Positions 23,468 through 32,301 of a DNA stretch of 64,000 nucleotides are shown in pieces. The notes below the pieces were generated by a model that made no database searches, was not told where the DNA came from, and saw nothing but the letters and a program-made list of their open reading frames with translations. The stretch covers positions 120,133-184,132 of the forward strand of contig NZ_JACHJJ010000018.1 in the NCBI RefSeq assembly GCF_014203605.1, in the 5' to 3' direction. Made by a program: the position numbers and the translations under genes. Source of the stretch: Thiemannella venezuelensis. GTDB lineage: Bacteria; Actinomycetota; Actinomycetes; Streptosporangiales; Streptosporangiaceae. Position 1 is the first letter of the stretch. Every line of letters starts with the position of its first letter.

Positions 23468-26254
23468 GTGGCGCTGGGCGTCAACGTGCTGGGACCGATG
23501 ACGGCCGAGATCGACGGGCAGGCGGTCGCACTGGGCGGGCCCAAGCAGCGGGCCGTCCTGGCCCTGCTGGTGGCCGCCCGGGGGGAGGCGGTGACGGCAG
23601 AGGGGATCATCGCGGGCATCTGGGGTGAGAGCGACATCTCCCTGATGTCCACCCTGCACGCTTACATCGCCAAAATCCGCAGGGCCATCGAACCGGCCAG
23701 AGCGGCCAAGGCCCGCTCCGGCCTCCTGGTGCGGGCGGGGGCCGGGTACGCCTTCCGGATGGACGCCGCCGCGGTGGACGCCGAGCGCTTCGGCCGGCTG
23801 GCGGAAGAGGGCGCGCGGCTGCTGGAGCGGGGTGGCGCCGCGGAGGCGGTGGCGGTGCTGACCGGGGCACTGGAGCTGTGGAGGGGCCGGCCGTACGCGG
23901 AGTTCGCCGACATGCCCTTCGCCGCTCCGGAGGCCGCCCGGCTGGAGGGACTGCACCGGACGGCCCGGGAGAACCTCTTCGGCGCGCAGCTGGCCGTGGG
24001 CCGGCACGCCGAGATCGTGGGGGATCTGGAGAAGCACGTCGCCGAGCAGCCGTTGAGCGAGCGAGGCTGGGAGCTGCTGGTCCTGGCGCTGTACCGGTCG
24101 GGCCGCCAGGGCGACGCCCTGGCGACGCTGCGGAGCGCCCGGAAGATGCTCGTCGAGGAACTCGGCGTGGACCCCGGCCCGGCGCTGCGCGAACTGGAGT
24201 CGGCCGTACTGGCCCAGGACGAGGCGCTGCGGCCGCGGCCGGCGGCGCCCGCCGGGCCCGCAGGGAACGTTCCATACGCGCTGTCCGGTCTGGTCGGCCG
24301 GGACACCGACATCCGCCGGGTGAACGCGCTGCTGGCCGCGAACCGGCTGGTGACGCTCACCGGGCCGGGCGGGATCGGCAAGACGCGGCTGGCGCTGGAG
24401 GCGGCCCGCGCGCGCCGCGACGGCGACGGTCCGTGGCTGGTCGAGCTCGGCGGACTGACCGACGGGACGCTGCTGGCCGGGACGGTCGCCCAGGTGCTGG
24501 GCGTCTCCGGGGCGGCCTCCACCGAGAGGGTCGCCCAGGCGCTGCGCGATCGGCGGCTGCTGCTGGTGCTGGACAACTGCGAACACCTGGTGGACGCGGT
24601 GCGCGAGACGGCCGCCGAGTTGCTGGCCCGCACCGCCGGGCTGCGGATTCTGGCCACCAGCCGGGAAACGCTCGGCCTGCCGGGCGAGGTGGTCTACGAG
24701 GTGCCCGCGCTGCCGGGGGGCCAGGCGCAGGAGCTGTTCCTGGGCCGCGCCGCCGCGGCCGCCCCCGGCTGGGATCCGACCCGGCAGGAGCAGGAGGCCG
24801 TACGGGAGCTGTGCGACGAGCTCGACGGCCTGCCGCTGGCGATCGAGCTGGCCGCCGCGCAGTGCCGGATGCTCTCGGTCGAGCAGATCCGCGACGCGCT
24901 GGAGGACCGTTTCGCCCTGCTCGCCGCCGGTCCGGGGGTCCAGCAGCGGCACTCCACGCTGCTGCGCACCGTGGAGTGGAGCCACCGGCTGCTGGAGCCG
25001 GCGGAGCGGGAGCTGTTCCACCGGCTCGGCGCGTTCGCCGCCGGCTTCGACCTGGACGCCGCGGAGGCGGTGTGCGGCGGGCCGGTCCTGGAGGGCCTGG
25101 GCGCGCTGGTGCGCAAATCCCTGGTCGCGGTGGAGGCCGGGACGTCGCCGCGCCGCTACCGGCTGCTGGAGACGCTCAAGGAGTTCGCCCGGACCCGGCA
25201 GGACCCGGCCGAGCTGGCCCGCGCCCAGGCCGCGCACCGCGCCTGGGTGCTGGCCCGGGCCGAGGCGGCCGGGTCGCGGCTGCGCGGGGACAAGGCGGTG
25301 CCCGCCATGCGGCTGCTGATCACCGATCAGCCCGAGCACCGGGCCGCGTTCACCTCCGCGCTGCTGGCCGGTGACGGGGAGTACGCCATGCGGCTGGGCG
25401 CCGCGCTGTCGTGGTTCTGGTACCGCCGCGGGCACGTCGCCGAGGGCCTGCGCCGGCTGGCGACGGCGATGGAGCTGACCCACGACCCGGCGCCCGGCGT
25501 ACGGGCCGGCGCACTGCTCGGCGTGGCAGGCCTGTGCTACCTGGCCGGCGACTTCCCCGCCGCGCGCCTGGCGGCCCGGGACGCGGCCGACGCCGCCAGG
25601 ACCGCGGGCGACCTGCACGCGGAGGGGCATGCCCTGACCTACCAGGCGCTGTTCGGCGGACTGTGCGGGATCCCCACGGCCGTGGCCGACATCCGCGCCG
25701 CCCTGGACCTGTCGCGCCAGGCCGAGGCGGGATGGCTGGAGGCCGAGGCCCTCATGGGGCTGGGCATGCTGCTGCTGGGCGCCGGCGAGGTGAACGAGGC
25801 GCGCCAGGCCCTGGAGGAGGCGAACGCCGTGGGCGCCGCGAACGGACACCGCTTCGTCCAGGGCTCCGCCACCTGGCTGCTGATGAAGACCGACCTGAGG
25901 ACGGGGCGGGCTGAGCAGGCGCTGGGCCCGGGCGGGGAGATCCTCCTGCTGCTGGAGGACGAGGGCGACATCACCTCCTGGCTGGTGATCGCCCAGACCC
26001 TGGCGGCGGCCCTGAGCATGACCGGTCACCCCCGGGAGGGGGCGGAACTGCTCGGTGCGGTGCAGGCCGTCGGGACACGGGTCGGCTTCTCGCCGCTGGA
26101 GATGGACCCGGCCGACGCGGGCTGGCAGGCCGAGCAGGTACGCCGCGCGCTCCCGGCCGCGGACCTGGCCGACCGCCTGGCGAAGGGCGGGAGGATGTCC
26201 ACGGCGGAGGTGCGCGCGATGCTGACCTGCCTGGCTCACGACTACGCGCGGTGA
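23468..26254 (+). CDS. AfsR/SARP family transcriptional regulator with NB-ARC and TPR regions
   Basis: A 928-aa regulator. Residues 1-95 form the OmpR-like winged helix (VNVLGPMTAEIDGQ, GGPKQRAVLALLVAARGEAV, LHAYIAKIRRAIEP). Residues 100-250 are the BTAD helical domain, ending GDALATLRSARKMLVEELGVDPGPALRELE. The NB-ARC/STAND ATPase follows, with P-loop TGPGGIGKTRLALEAA (about 298-313), Walker B LLLVLDNCEHLVDAV and the GLPLAIELAAAQ sensor. Residues ~600-928 are TPR-like helices. SARP proteins of this size typically activate secondary-metabolism or developmental genes, but no biosynthetic cluster is visible here. It starts at GTG 23468 and is followed by an orphan histidine-kinase-type ATPase domain. 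Confidence 0.93.
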   Translation: MALGVNVLGPMTAEIDGQAVALGGPKQRAVLALLVAARGEAVTAEGIIAGIWGESDISLMSTLHAYIAKIRRAIEPARAAKARSGLLVRAGAGYAFRMDAAAVDAERFGRLAEEGARLLERGGAAEAVAVLTGALELWRGRPYAEFADMPFAAPEAARLEGLHRTARENLFGAQLAVGRHAEIVGDLEKHVAEQPLSERGWELLVLALYRSGRQGDALATLRSARKMLVEELGVDPGPALRELESAVLAQDEALRPRPAAPAGPAGNVPYALSGLVGRDTDIRRVNALLAANRLVTLTGPGGIGKTRLALEAARARRDGDGPWLVELGGLTDGTLLAGTVAQVLGVSGAASTERVAQALRDRRLLLVLDNCEHLVDAVRETAAELLARTAGLRILATSRETLGLPGEVVYEVPALPGGQAQELFLGRAAAAAPGWDPTRQEQEAVRELCDELDGLPLAIELAAAQCRMLSVEQIRDALEDRFALLAAGPGVQQRHSTLLRTVEWSHRLLEPAERELFHRLGAFAAGFDLDAAEAVCGGPVLEGLGALVRKSLVAVEAGTSPRRYRLLETLKEFARTRQDPAELARAQAAHRAWVLARAEAAGSRLRGDKAVPAMRLLITDQPEHRAAFTSALLAGDGEYAMRLGAALSWFWYRRGHVAEGLRRLATAMELTHDPAPGVRAGALLGVAGLCYLAGDFPAARLAARDAADAARTAGDLHAEGHALTYQALFGGLCGIPTAVADIRAALDLSRQAEAGWLEAEALMGLGMLLLGAGEVNEARQALEEANAVGAANGHRFVQGSATWLLMKTDLRTGRAEQALGPGGEILLLLEDEGDITSWLVIAQTLAAALSMTGHPREGAELLGAVQAVGTRVGFSPLEMDPADAGWQAEQVRRALPAADLADRLAKGGRMSTAEVRAMLTCLAHDYAR

Positions 26255-26363
26255 GACCGCGCCGGTGCCGCGGACGGGTCTCTCCGCCGATTGCAGTGGA
26301 TCACCAGTGGCTTCTCAGTCCTGCCCGCCACAGTGGTGAGCGCCACGGAGCAGAGGGGATTGG

Positions 26364-26822
26364 ATGGTCACTCAGATCGGAGCCCGTTCGACCGGCCGGT
26401 CGTCCGCCGAGGAGGTCCTGCGCGACTGCCGGGCCGGGCACGGCGGGCCGGCGGAGGCGATGAGGGGTCTGCTGGAGGGATGGTCGGCCCGCACGGGGAT
26501 CGCGGTCGAGGTCTGGGCGCTGCCCGGGCGGCGGATGCCCGCCCGGATCACGGCCGGGATCCTCGCCGTCATGGACGAGGCGCTGTCGAACGTCGAGAGG
26601 CACAGCCGGGCGAGCTCTGTCTCGGTCGCGGTCACCGCCGGTCGGCGGGAGGTGATGGTGACGGTGAGCGACGGGGGAACGGGGTTCTCCGGGCAGGCGC
26701 ACGGGCGTGGCGTCGCGGCCATGCGCACGTCCTTCACCAGGCTCGGCGGTTCGCTCACCATCAGGGGCACGGCCGGCGGGGGCACCACGGTCTCCGGGGC
26801 CGTGCCGCTGTCCAGGTGGTGA
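26364..26822 (+). CDS. Orphan HATPase_c domain protein (sensor-kinase ATPase domain only)
   Basis: A 152-aa protein consisting of a GHKL/histidine-kinase ATPase domain. It has N-box DEALSNVERHSRASSVSVAV (about 72-91), G1 box VSDGGTGF, G2-like GRGVAAMRTSFTRLGGSLTI and the closing GGGTTVSGAVPL. The pattern is that of NarL-type (LiaS/DesK) kinases, but the dimerisation helix with the phospho-accepting His and any sensor part are missing. Only ~65 N-terminal residues precede the domain. It may bind ATP as an anti-sigma-like or modulatory protein, possibly for the SARP regulator 109 bp upstream (inference). Confidence 0.8.
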   Translation: MVTQIGARSTGRSSAEEVLRDCRAGHGGPAEAMRGLLEGWSARTGIAVEVWALPGRRMPARITAGILAVMDEALSNVERHSRASSVSVAVTAGRREVMVTVSDGGTGFSGQAHGRGVAAMRTSFTRLGGSLTIRGTAGGGTTVSGAVPLSRW

Positions 26823-26844
26823 GCCGGACCGGCGGGGCGCGTCC

Positions 26845-27846
26845 TCACAGGCCGGCGGCGGCGGCCAGGCGGGCGCGGTGGGCGTGGGGCGGGCCGAAGA
26901 GTTGGGCGTCGGCGGTGGCGCGCTTGAAGTAGCGGTGGGCGGAGTGCTCCCAGGTGATGCCGGTGCCGCCGTGGATCTGGATGTTCTCGCCGGCCGCGGC
27001 CAGGTAGGCCTCGGTGCAGTACGAACCGGCGACGGCGGCGGCGACGGGCAGGTCCTCCGGCCGGGCTCGGGCGGCGGCCAGAGCGGCGGAGCGGGCGGAC
27101 TCGACCAGCAGGAGCAGGTCGGCGAGCTTGTGCTTGACGGCCTGGAAGGAGCCGATGGGACGGCCGAACTGGCGGCGCTCCCCGGCGTGGGCCGCGGCCG
27201 CCTCCAGGCAGCGGGCGGCCCCGCCCGCCTGCTCGGCGGCGAGGGCGGCGACCCCCAGGTCCCGGACGCGCCGCCAGGCCGTGCCGTCGCCGGCGCGGCG
27301 GACCGGGACGGCGTCGAAGGCGAGCGCGGCGAGCGGCCGGCTCGGGTCCAGGGTCGTGTACGGCGTGCGGGACGAGGGGACGGCCTCGACGAGCTCGTCC
27401 CCGACGAAGGCCAGCACCACCTCGCCGTCCAGCGCGTAGGGGGCGGTGCCGGACAGGCGGCCGCCGGACAGGGTCAGGCCGGCGTCGCCGGGGAGCAGGA
27501 CGGTCGCGGTGCGGGAGCCGTCCGCGATGCCGGGCAGCAGGCGGGCCATCGCGTCCGGGTCGCCGCCCGCCCTGAGCGCCTCGGCGGCGAGCACGGCGGT
27601 GGACAGGTAGGGATGGGGGCTCAGCGCGCGTCCCAGCTCCTCGCCGACGACGGACGTCTCCGCCGGGCCGCATCCGGCTCCGCCGTACTCCTCGGGCACG
27701 GCCAGCCCCGCCACGCCGAGTTCCGCGGCGAACCGGGTCCACGGCGCGCCGGGCCGCGCGGCGAGGAAGGAGCGGACCGCGTCGCGGAGCTCGGACTGCT
27801 CCTCGGTGAGGCCCATGCTGTCGGGGCCCAGGTCGGCAGGGTTCAC
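26845..27846 (-). CDS. Acyl-CoA dehydrogenase family protein (short form)
   Basis: A 333-aa acyl-CoA dehydrogenase-like flavoprotein. It has an N-terminal helical domain (GLTEEQSELRDAVRSFLAARPG, LAVPEEYGGAGCGPAETSVVGEELGR) and a shortened middle domain. The C-terminal helical domain reads RQFGRPIGSFQAVKHKLADLLLLVESARSA and ends YLAAAGENIQIHGGTGITWEH. It is about 50 residues shorter than typical FadE, as in the smaller partner of heterodimeric (alpha2beta2) dehydrogenases of steroid catabolism. It might pair with the full-length enzyme at 3529-4677. The start GTG 27846 is 15 bp from the operator at 27861-27876. Confidence 0.9.
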   Translation of the reverse strand: MNPADLGPDSMGLTEEQSELRDAVRSFLAARPGAPWTRFAAELGVAGLAVPEEYGGAGCGPAETSVVGEELGRALSPHPYLSTAVLAAEALRAGGDPDAMARLLPGIADGSRTATVLLPGDAGLTLSGGRLSGTAPYALDGEVVLAFVGDELVEAVPSSRTPYTTLDPSRPLAALAFDAVPVRRAGDGTAWRRVRDLGVAALAAEQAGGAARCLEAAAAHAGERRQFGRPIGSFQAVKHKLADLLLLVESARSAALAAARARPEDLPVAAAVAGSYCTEAYLAAAGENIQIHGGTGITWEHSAHRYFKRATADAQLFGPPHAHRARLAAAAGL

Positions 27847-27860
27847 AGGCGAAGCATAAA

Positions 27861-27876
27861 ACAAGCGCTCGCTTGT
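27861..27876. promoter_or_regulatory. Inverted-repeat operator, site 4 (ACAAGCG-CT-CGCTTGT)
   Basis: A perfect 8-bp half-site palindrome version of the same motif as sites 1-3, immediately upstream of the short acyl-CoA dehydrogenase gene. Its close position (15 bp) to the GTG suggests a very short leader on the minus-strand transcript. Confidence 0.72.
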
Positions 27877-27897
27877 TTGGATATCGCTTGACGGTTT

Positions 27898-27925
27898 TTG
27901 TCGATATTTGCAGGTCAGATATACT
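27898..27925 (+). promoter_or_regulatory. Candidate promoter of the membrane protein gene
   Basis: TTGTCG at 27898-27903 and TATACT at 27920-27925 with a 16-bp spacer, about 18 bp before the ATG at 27944. It is divergent from the operator-controlled dehydrogenase. Confidence 0.45.
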
Positions 27926-27943
27926 TCGGATAGCCACAGTCGG

Positions 27944-28600
27944 ATGCAGATCGGGGGATCAGCGGCTTTGGTCGGACACGACGACACGCTCGACTTCCTC
28001 GCGGGGGAACGCAGGGAACGGGCGATCCTGCGCCACATGGTGCTCGCGCTGGCCGCCGGGCTGGCGCTCGGCGCGCTGGGAGAGGCGCTCTCTCGCGCGC
28101 CGGGCTCGCTGCACGGCGCCTACGACCCCTACGCGTACATCCTGATGGCCGCGGTCGTGGGGCGGACCGCCGCCGGGTTCGGCTGGGCGGTGCTCTCCGG
28201 CGCGCTGGCCGCCCTCGGGCCGGTCCTGTCCATGCTCGGAGCGACGTTCTTCCTCCCGGAAGAGCACGTCCTCCACATGAACCTCGACGGCATGATGCTG
28301 AACATCATGCTCCTGGTCCTGACCTCCGTCGCGGCCATGGCCCATCTCACCAAGTACCGCGGCCTGCGGGGCGACGTCGCGGCGGGCCTGCTGGCCGGGA
28401 TCGTGGCGATCGAGGGCGTCGAGGCGGTGCGGCAGGCGGGGGCCGGGTACGGCGGGCCGTGGTCCTGGGGGGCCCCGGTGGTGATCGCCCTCCTCGCGGT
28501 GGTCGTCCTGTCCCTGCGCGAGGGGGCGGGGCGGATCCGCGCCGCCGCGGTGGGGCTGCTCATGGGGACGGCCTACCTCGTGTCCTCCGCCGGGGGATAA
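27944..28600 (+). CDS. Multi-spanning membrane protein, unknown function
   Basis: A 218-aa protein with about six predicted membrane segments: [88 protein letters not shown] and AAAVGLLMGTAYLVSS. The N-terminal ~35 residues (GHDDTLDFLAGERRERAILRH) are charged and cytoplasmic. I do not recognise the family. Start ATG 27944 is chosen because the frame upstream is a short AT-rich leader with a plausible promoter. The proS gene follows 69 bp later. Confidence 0.7.
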   Translation: MQIGGSAALVGHDDTLDFLAGERRERAILRHMVLALAAGLALGALGEALSRAPGSLHGAYDPYAYILMAAVVGRTAAGFGWAVLSGALAALGPVLSMLGATFFLPEEHVLHMNLDGMMLNIMLLVLTSVAAMAHLTKYRGLRGDVAAGLLAGIVAIEGVEAVRQAGAGYGGPWSWGAPVVIALLAVVVLSLREGAGRIRAAAVGLLMGTAYLVSSAGG

Positions 28601-28669
28601 CGGCAGGCGGCCGGGTCGCCCGAGTCGATACCCTGGAGGCCGAACAATCCCTGCCACCGAGGAGTAGCC

Positions 28670-30412
28670 GTGCTGCTGCGCATGTCGTCGTTGTTTCTCC
28701 GAACCCTGAGGGACGACCCGGCAGACGCGGAGGTCCCGAGCCACAAACTGCTCGTCCGCGCCGGTTATGTCCGCCGCGTGGCCCCCGGCGTCTACTCCTG
28801 GCTGCCGCTCGGCAAGATGGTCCTGGAGAACGTCGCGCGCGTCGTGCGCGAGGAGATGGACCGCATGGGCGGCCAGGAGGTGCTCTTCCCCGCCCTCCTG
28901 CCCCGGGAGTACTACGAGGCCACCGGCCGCTGGACGGAGTACGGCGACACGCTCTTCCGCCTCAAGGACCGCAAGGGCGCCGACTACCTCCTCGGCCCCA
29001 CCCACGAGGAGATGTTCACCGACATGGTCAAGGGGGAGTACTCCTCCTACAAGGACTACCCGGTGACGCTCTACCAGATCCAGACGAAGTACCGCGACGA
29101 GGCCCGCCCCCGGGCCGGCATCCTGCGCGGGCGCGAGTTCGTCATGAAGGACTCCTACTCCTTCGACCTGGACGACGACGGTCTCAAGCGCTCCTACGAG
29201 CAGCACCGCGAGACCTACATCCGGACCTTCGACCGGCTCGGGATCACCTACAAGATCTGCTTCGCCACCTCGGGCGCGATGGGCGGCTCGGCGTCGGAGG
29301 AGTTCCTCGCCCCCGCCGCGACCGGTGAGGACACCTTCGTCGCCTGCCACAACTGCGGCTACGCGGCCAACGCCGAGGCGGTCACCACGCCCGCCCCCGC
29401 CGCGGTCACCGGCGACCGCCCGGCCCTGCGGGTCCTGGACACCCCCGGAACCCCGACCATCGAGTCACTGGTCGCCCACGTCAACGAGCACCACGGCCTG
29501 GGCGTCACCGCCGCCGACACGCTCAAGAACGTCGTGGTCAAGGTCTCCACGCCCGGTTCCGGCAAGACCGAGGCCCTGGTCGTCGGCGTGCCCGGCGACC
29601 GCGAGGTCGACTTCAAGCGGCTGGAGGCCTCGCTGGCCCCCGGCGAGCCCGCCATCTTCGAGGCCGAGGACTTCGCCAAGCACCCCGGCCTGGTCCGCGG
29701 CTACATCGGCCCGCAGGTGCTCAGGGAACTCGGCATCCGCTACCTCGTCGACCCCCGGGTGGTCGAGGGCAGCGCCTGGGTGACCGGAGCCAACGAGCCC
29801 GGGAAGCACGCCGCCGGCGTGGTCGCCGGACGCGACTTCGTCGCCGACGGCACCATCGAGGCCGCCGAGGTCCGCGCCGGGGACGACTGCCCGGCCTGCG
29901 GCTCGGCCCTCTCCATCGACCGGGGCATCGAGATCGGCCACATCTTCCAGCTCGGCCGCAAGTACGCCGACGCGGCCAGGCTCGACGCCCTCGGCCCCGA
30001 CGGCAAGCCGGTCCGCATCACCATGGGCTCGTACGGCATCGGCGTCTCGCGCGCCGTGGCGGTGCTGGCCGAGCAGCGCCACGACGAGCTCGGCCTGGTC
30101 TGGCCCAGGGAGGTCGCCCCCGCCGACGTGCACATCGTGGGCACCGGCAAGGAGAACCAGATCGAGGCCGCCCTGCAGCTCGCCGAGGAGCTCCGGGCCC
30201 GCGGGCTGCGCGTCCTGGTGGACGACCGGGCGGGGGTCTCCCCGGGAGTGAAGTTCAAGGACGCCGAACTGCTCGGCATGCCGACCATCGTGGTCATCGG
30301 CCGGGGCCTCGCCCAGGGCGTGGCGGAGCTGCGCGACCGGGCCACCGGGGCCAGGGAGGAGATCCCGATCGCCGGGGCCGCCGACCGCGTCGAGGCCGCC
30401 TGCCGCGCCTGA
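28670..30412 (+). CDS. proS: Prolyl-tRNA synthetase, bacterial type with editing insertion
   Basis: A 580-aa class II aminoacyl-tRNA synthetase that charges tRNA-Pro. Class II motif 1 lies near [37 protein letters not shown]. Motif 2 is [31 protein letters not shown] (about 135-165), then a roughly 180-residue INS editing domain (residues ~225-400, [25 protein letters not shown]). Motif 3 is [20 protein letters not shown] (about 450-470), followed by the anticodon-binding domain. Length and architecture are those of the standard bacterial enzyme. The start is GTG 28670. Confidence 0.97.
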   Translation: MLLRMSSLFLRTLRDDPADAEVPSHKLLVRAGYVRRVAPGVYSWLPLGKMVLENVARVVREEMDRMGGQEVLFPALLPREYYEATGRWTEYGDTLFRLKDRKGADYLLGPTHEEMFTDMVKGEYSSYKDYPVTLYQIQTKYRDEARPRAGILRGREFVMKDSYSFDLDDDGLKRSYEQHRETYIRTFDRLGITYKICFATSGAMGGSASEEFLAPAATGEDTFVACHNCGYAANAEAVTTPAPAAVTGDRPALRVLDTPGTPTIESLVAHVNEHHGLGVTAADTLKNVVVKVSTPGSGKTEALVVGVPGDREVDFKRLEASLAPGEPAIFEAEDFAKHPGLVRGYIGPQVLRELGIRYLVDPRVVEGSAWVTGANEPGKHAAGVVAGRDFVADGTIEAAEVRAGDDCPACGSALSIDRGIEIGHIFQLGRKYADAARLDALGPDGKPVRITMGSYGIGVSRAVAVLAEQRHDELGLVWPREVAPADVHIVGTGKENQIEAALQLAEELRARGLRVLVDDRAGVSPGVKFKDAELLGMPTIVVIGRGLAQGVAELRDRATGAREEIPIAGAADRVEAACRA

Positions 30413-30424
30413 CCGCAGCGACCC

Positions 30425-30452
30425 GAGCGGCCCGCCGTCCGGCGGGCCGCTC
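30425..30452 (+). terminator. Hairpin terminator after proS
   Basis: GAGCGGCCCGCC (30425-30436) pairs perfectly with GGCGGGCCGCTC (30441-30452) around a GTCC loop, 12 bp after the proS stop. Confidence 0.7.
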
Positions 30453-30462
30453 TTCCGCATGC

Positions 30463-30516
30463 CCGCGAAAGCACCCGGCCGCTCCTCCCCGCAGGAGCGG
30501 CCGGGTGCTTTCGCGG
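30463..30516. terminator. Long perfect hairpin, 24-bp stem and 6-base loop
   Basis: Positions 30463-30486 are exactly complementary to 30493-30516, beginning CCGCGAAAGCACCCGG, with loop CCCCGC. It lies 10 bp after the proS hairpin and about 150 bp before the chemoreceptor start. It may be a second terminator or an RNA structure in the chemoreceptor leader; the stem is longer than an ordinary terminator. Confidence 0.65.
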
Positions 30517-30664
30517 CGTGGGGAGGCACGGAAACCGGCCGGCGGTTCGGTTCAGGTCCTGCCCGGAGCTTCCGATATGTGGCCGAGGAGGACGGGAAGG
30601 AGACCTTCGCCTGCGCGGTGGCGCCTGTCCTCGGTCGCACTGCCATTGGAATCGGGAATCTCTT

Positions 30665-32263
30665 GTGAAGACAGCGAACTTGACGATCAGCCGGAAGCTG
30701 GGCCTCGGCTTCCTGGTGGTCGTGCTCAACATGGTGCTGGTGACGGCCTTCGGAGTCAGCCGCGTCGATGAGATCAACGACGGACTGAGCACCATCAACG
30801 ACCTCAACGCCGTGAAACAGCGCTACGCGATCAACTTCCGCGGAAGCGTGCACGACCGGGCCATCAGCCTCCGGGACGTCGTGATGGCCCCGACCCCCGC
30901 CGAGGCGGAGCCCGAGGTCGAGAACATCGAGCGGCTCGCGGCGAACTACGCCGACTCCGCCACCAAGCTGACGGCGATCTTCGCCGACGAGGGCAAGGTC
31001 AGCCGGGATGAGAAGGACGCGCACGCGGAGATCGAGCGCATCGAGCGGGAGACGCTGCCGCTGATCGACCAGGTGGTCGAGCTGCGGAGGGCGGGTGACA
31101 CCGGCAGGGCGATGGAGATCCTCACGGAGCAGGCCAAGCCGCTGTTCGTCGACTGGCTCGCGGCGATCAACCGCCTGATCGACCTCGAGGAGTCGATGAA
31201 CCGGGCCGAGACGGCCCAGGCGCGCAGCACCGCCGACGGCTTCCTGACCGTCATGATGCTGATGTGCGCCCTGGCCGTCGCCGTCGCGGCGGCCGTGGGC
31301 TGGCGGATCACCCGGAGCATCACCCGCCCCCTGTCCGAGGCGGCCTCGGTGATGACCGCCGTGGCCGACGGCGACCTGACCCGGCGCCTGAACGTCACCT
31401 CCGGCGACGAGATCGGCCGGATGGGACGGTCCATGAACGCCGCGCTGTCGAAGCTCGGCGAGACCATGACCGCCCTGGGGCGCAGCGCGGACGAGCTGGC
31501 CGCCAGCAGCGAGCGGATCGGCACGCTCTCGGACCGGATCGCCGGCGGGGCGGCGGAGTCCGCGGCCCAGACCGACGTCGTCGCGGCGGCGGCGGGCGAG
31601 GTCTCGCGCAACGTCCAGACCGTGGCGACGGGCTCGGAGGAGATGGGGTCGGCGATCAGGGAGATCGCGCACAACGCCAGCGAGGCGGCGACGGTCGCGG
31701 GCCGCGCGGTGACCGCGGTGGAGACGACCACCGCGACCGTGTCGCGGCTGGGCGAGTCCAGCCGGATGATCGGCGACGTGGTGAAGGTCATCACCTCCAT
31801 CGCCGAGCAGACCAACCTGCTCGCGCTGAACGCCACCATCGAGGCGGCCCGCGCCGGGGAGTCGGGCAAGGGCTTCGCGGTGGTCGCCGGGGAGGTCAAG
31901 GACCTGGCCCAGGAGACCGCCCGGGCGACCGAGGACATCTCCCGCCGGGTCGACGCGATCCAGGCCGGCACCGCCGGCGCGGTGGCGGCGATCGCCGAGG
32001 TGGCACAGGTCATCGCGCAGATCAACGACTACCAGACGACCATCGCGGCAGCCGTCGAGGAGCAGACCGCGACGACGAACGAGATGAACCGCAGCGTCGC
32101 CGAGGCCGCCGCCGGCTCGGGCCAGATCGCGGAGAACATCGTCGGCGTCGCCACCGTGGCCAGGGCCACCACGGAGTCGGTGGAGGAGTCCCAGCGCGCC
32201 GCGGAGGAGCTGTCCCGGATCTCCGGGCAGCTGCGCTCCCTGGCCGCCGGATTCCGCTTCTGA
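30665..32263 (+). CDS. Methyl-accepting chemotaxis protein
   Basis: A 532-aa chemoreceptor. It has TM1 at residues 9-30 (KLGLGFLVVVLNMVLVTAFGV), a periplasmic four-helix-bundle-like sensor (about 31-195), TM2 (about 197-217, TVMMLMCALAVAVAAAVGW) and a HAMP domain (RITRSITRPLSEAASVMTAVADGDLTRRL). The cytoplasmic coiled coil has the conserved hairpin tip SIAEQTNLLALNATIEAARAGESGKGFAVVAGEVKDLAQE (about 378-417). It would signal through CheA/CheW, but no che gene is in the window; motile-spored Streptosporangiales do carry them. The start GTG 30665 begins the signal-anchor helix. The stop codon lies in a 14-bp tandem repeat. Confidence 0.95.
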   Translation: MKTANLTISRKLGLGFLVVVLNMVLVTAFGVSRVDEINDGLSTINDLNAVKQRYAINFRGSVHDRAISLRDVVMAPTPAEAEPEVENIERLAANYADSATKLTAIFADEGKVSRDEKDAHAEIERIERETLPLIDQVVELRRAGDTGRAMEILTEQAKPLFVDWLAAINRLIDLEESMNRAETAQARSTADGFLTVMMLMCALAVAVAAAVGWRITRSITRPLSEAASVMTAVADGDLTRRLNVTSGDEIGRMGRSMNAALSKLGETMTALGRSADELAASSERIGTLSDRIAGGAAESAAQTDVVAAAAGEVSRNVQTVATGSEEMGSAIREIAHNASEAATVAGRAVTAVETTTATVSRLGESSRMIGDVVKVITSIAEQTNLLALNATIEAARAGESGKGFAVVAGEVKDLAQETARATEDISRRVDAIQAGTAGAVAAIAEVAQVIAQINDYQTTIAAAVEEQTATTNEMNRSVAEAAAGSGQIAENIVGVATVARATTESVEESQRAAEELSRISGQLRSLAAGFRF

Positions 32264-32298
32264 GACGGCGCTTCTGAGACGGCGCTTCCGAGACGGCG
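32257..32298. repeat. Three tandem 14-bp repeats spanning the chemoreceptor stop codon
   Basis: The unit CTTCTGAGACGGCG occurs at 32257-32270 and 32271-32284 exactly, and at 32285-32298 with one change (CTTCCGAGACGGCG). The first copy holds the TGA that ends the chemoreceptor gene. Confidence 0.9.
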
Positions 32299-32301
32299 CC
32301 G

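Noticed and set aside
23429..26239. 936-aa minus-strand open frame opposite the SARP gene
   Set aside because: His/Gln/Arg/Gly-rich shadow of a strongly supported regulator; no domains seen.
22587..27876. A local TetR gene controlling the CAAGC-N4-GCTTG operators
   Set aside because: The only TetR in the window (45218-45850) has its own distinct palindromes (TTTTGAATG type), so it is not the likely ligand of these sites.
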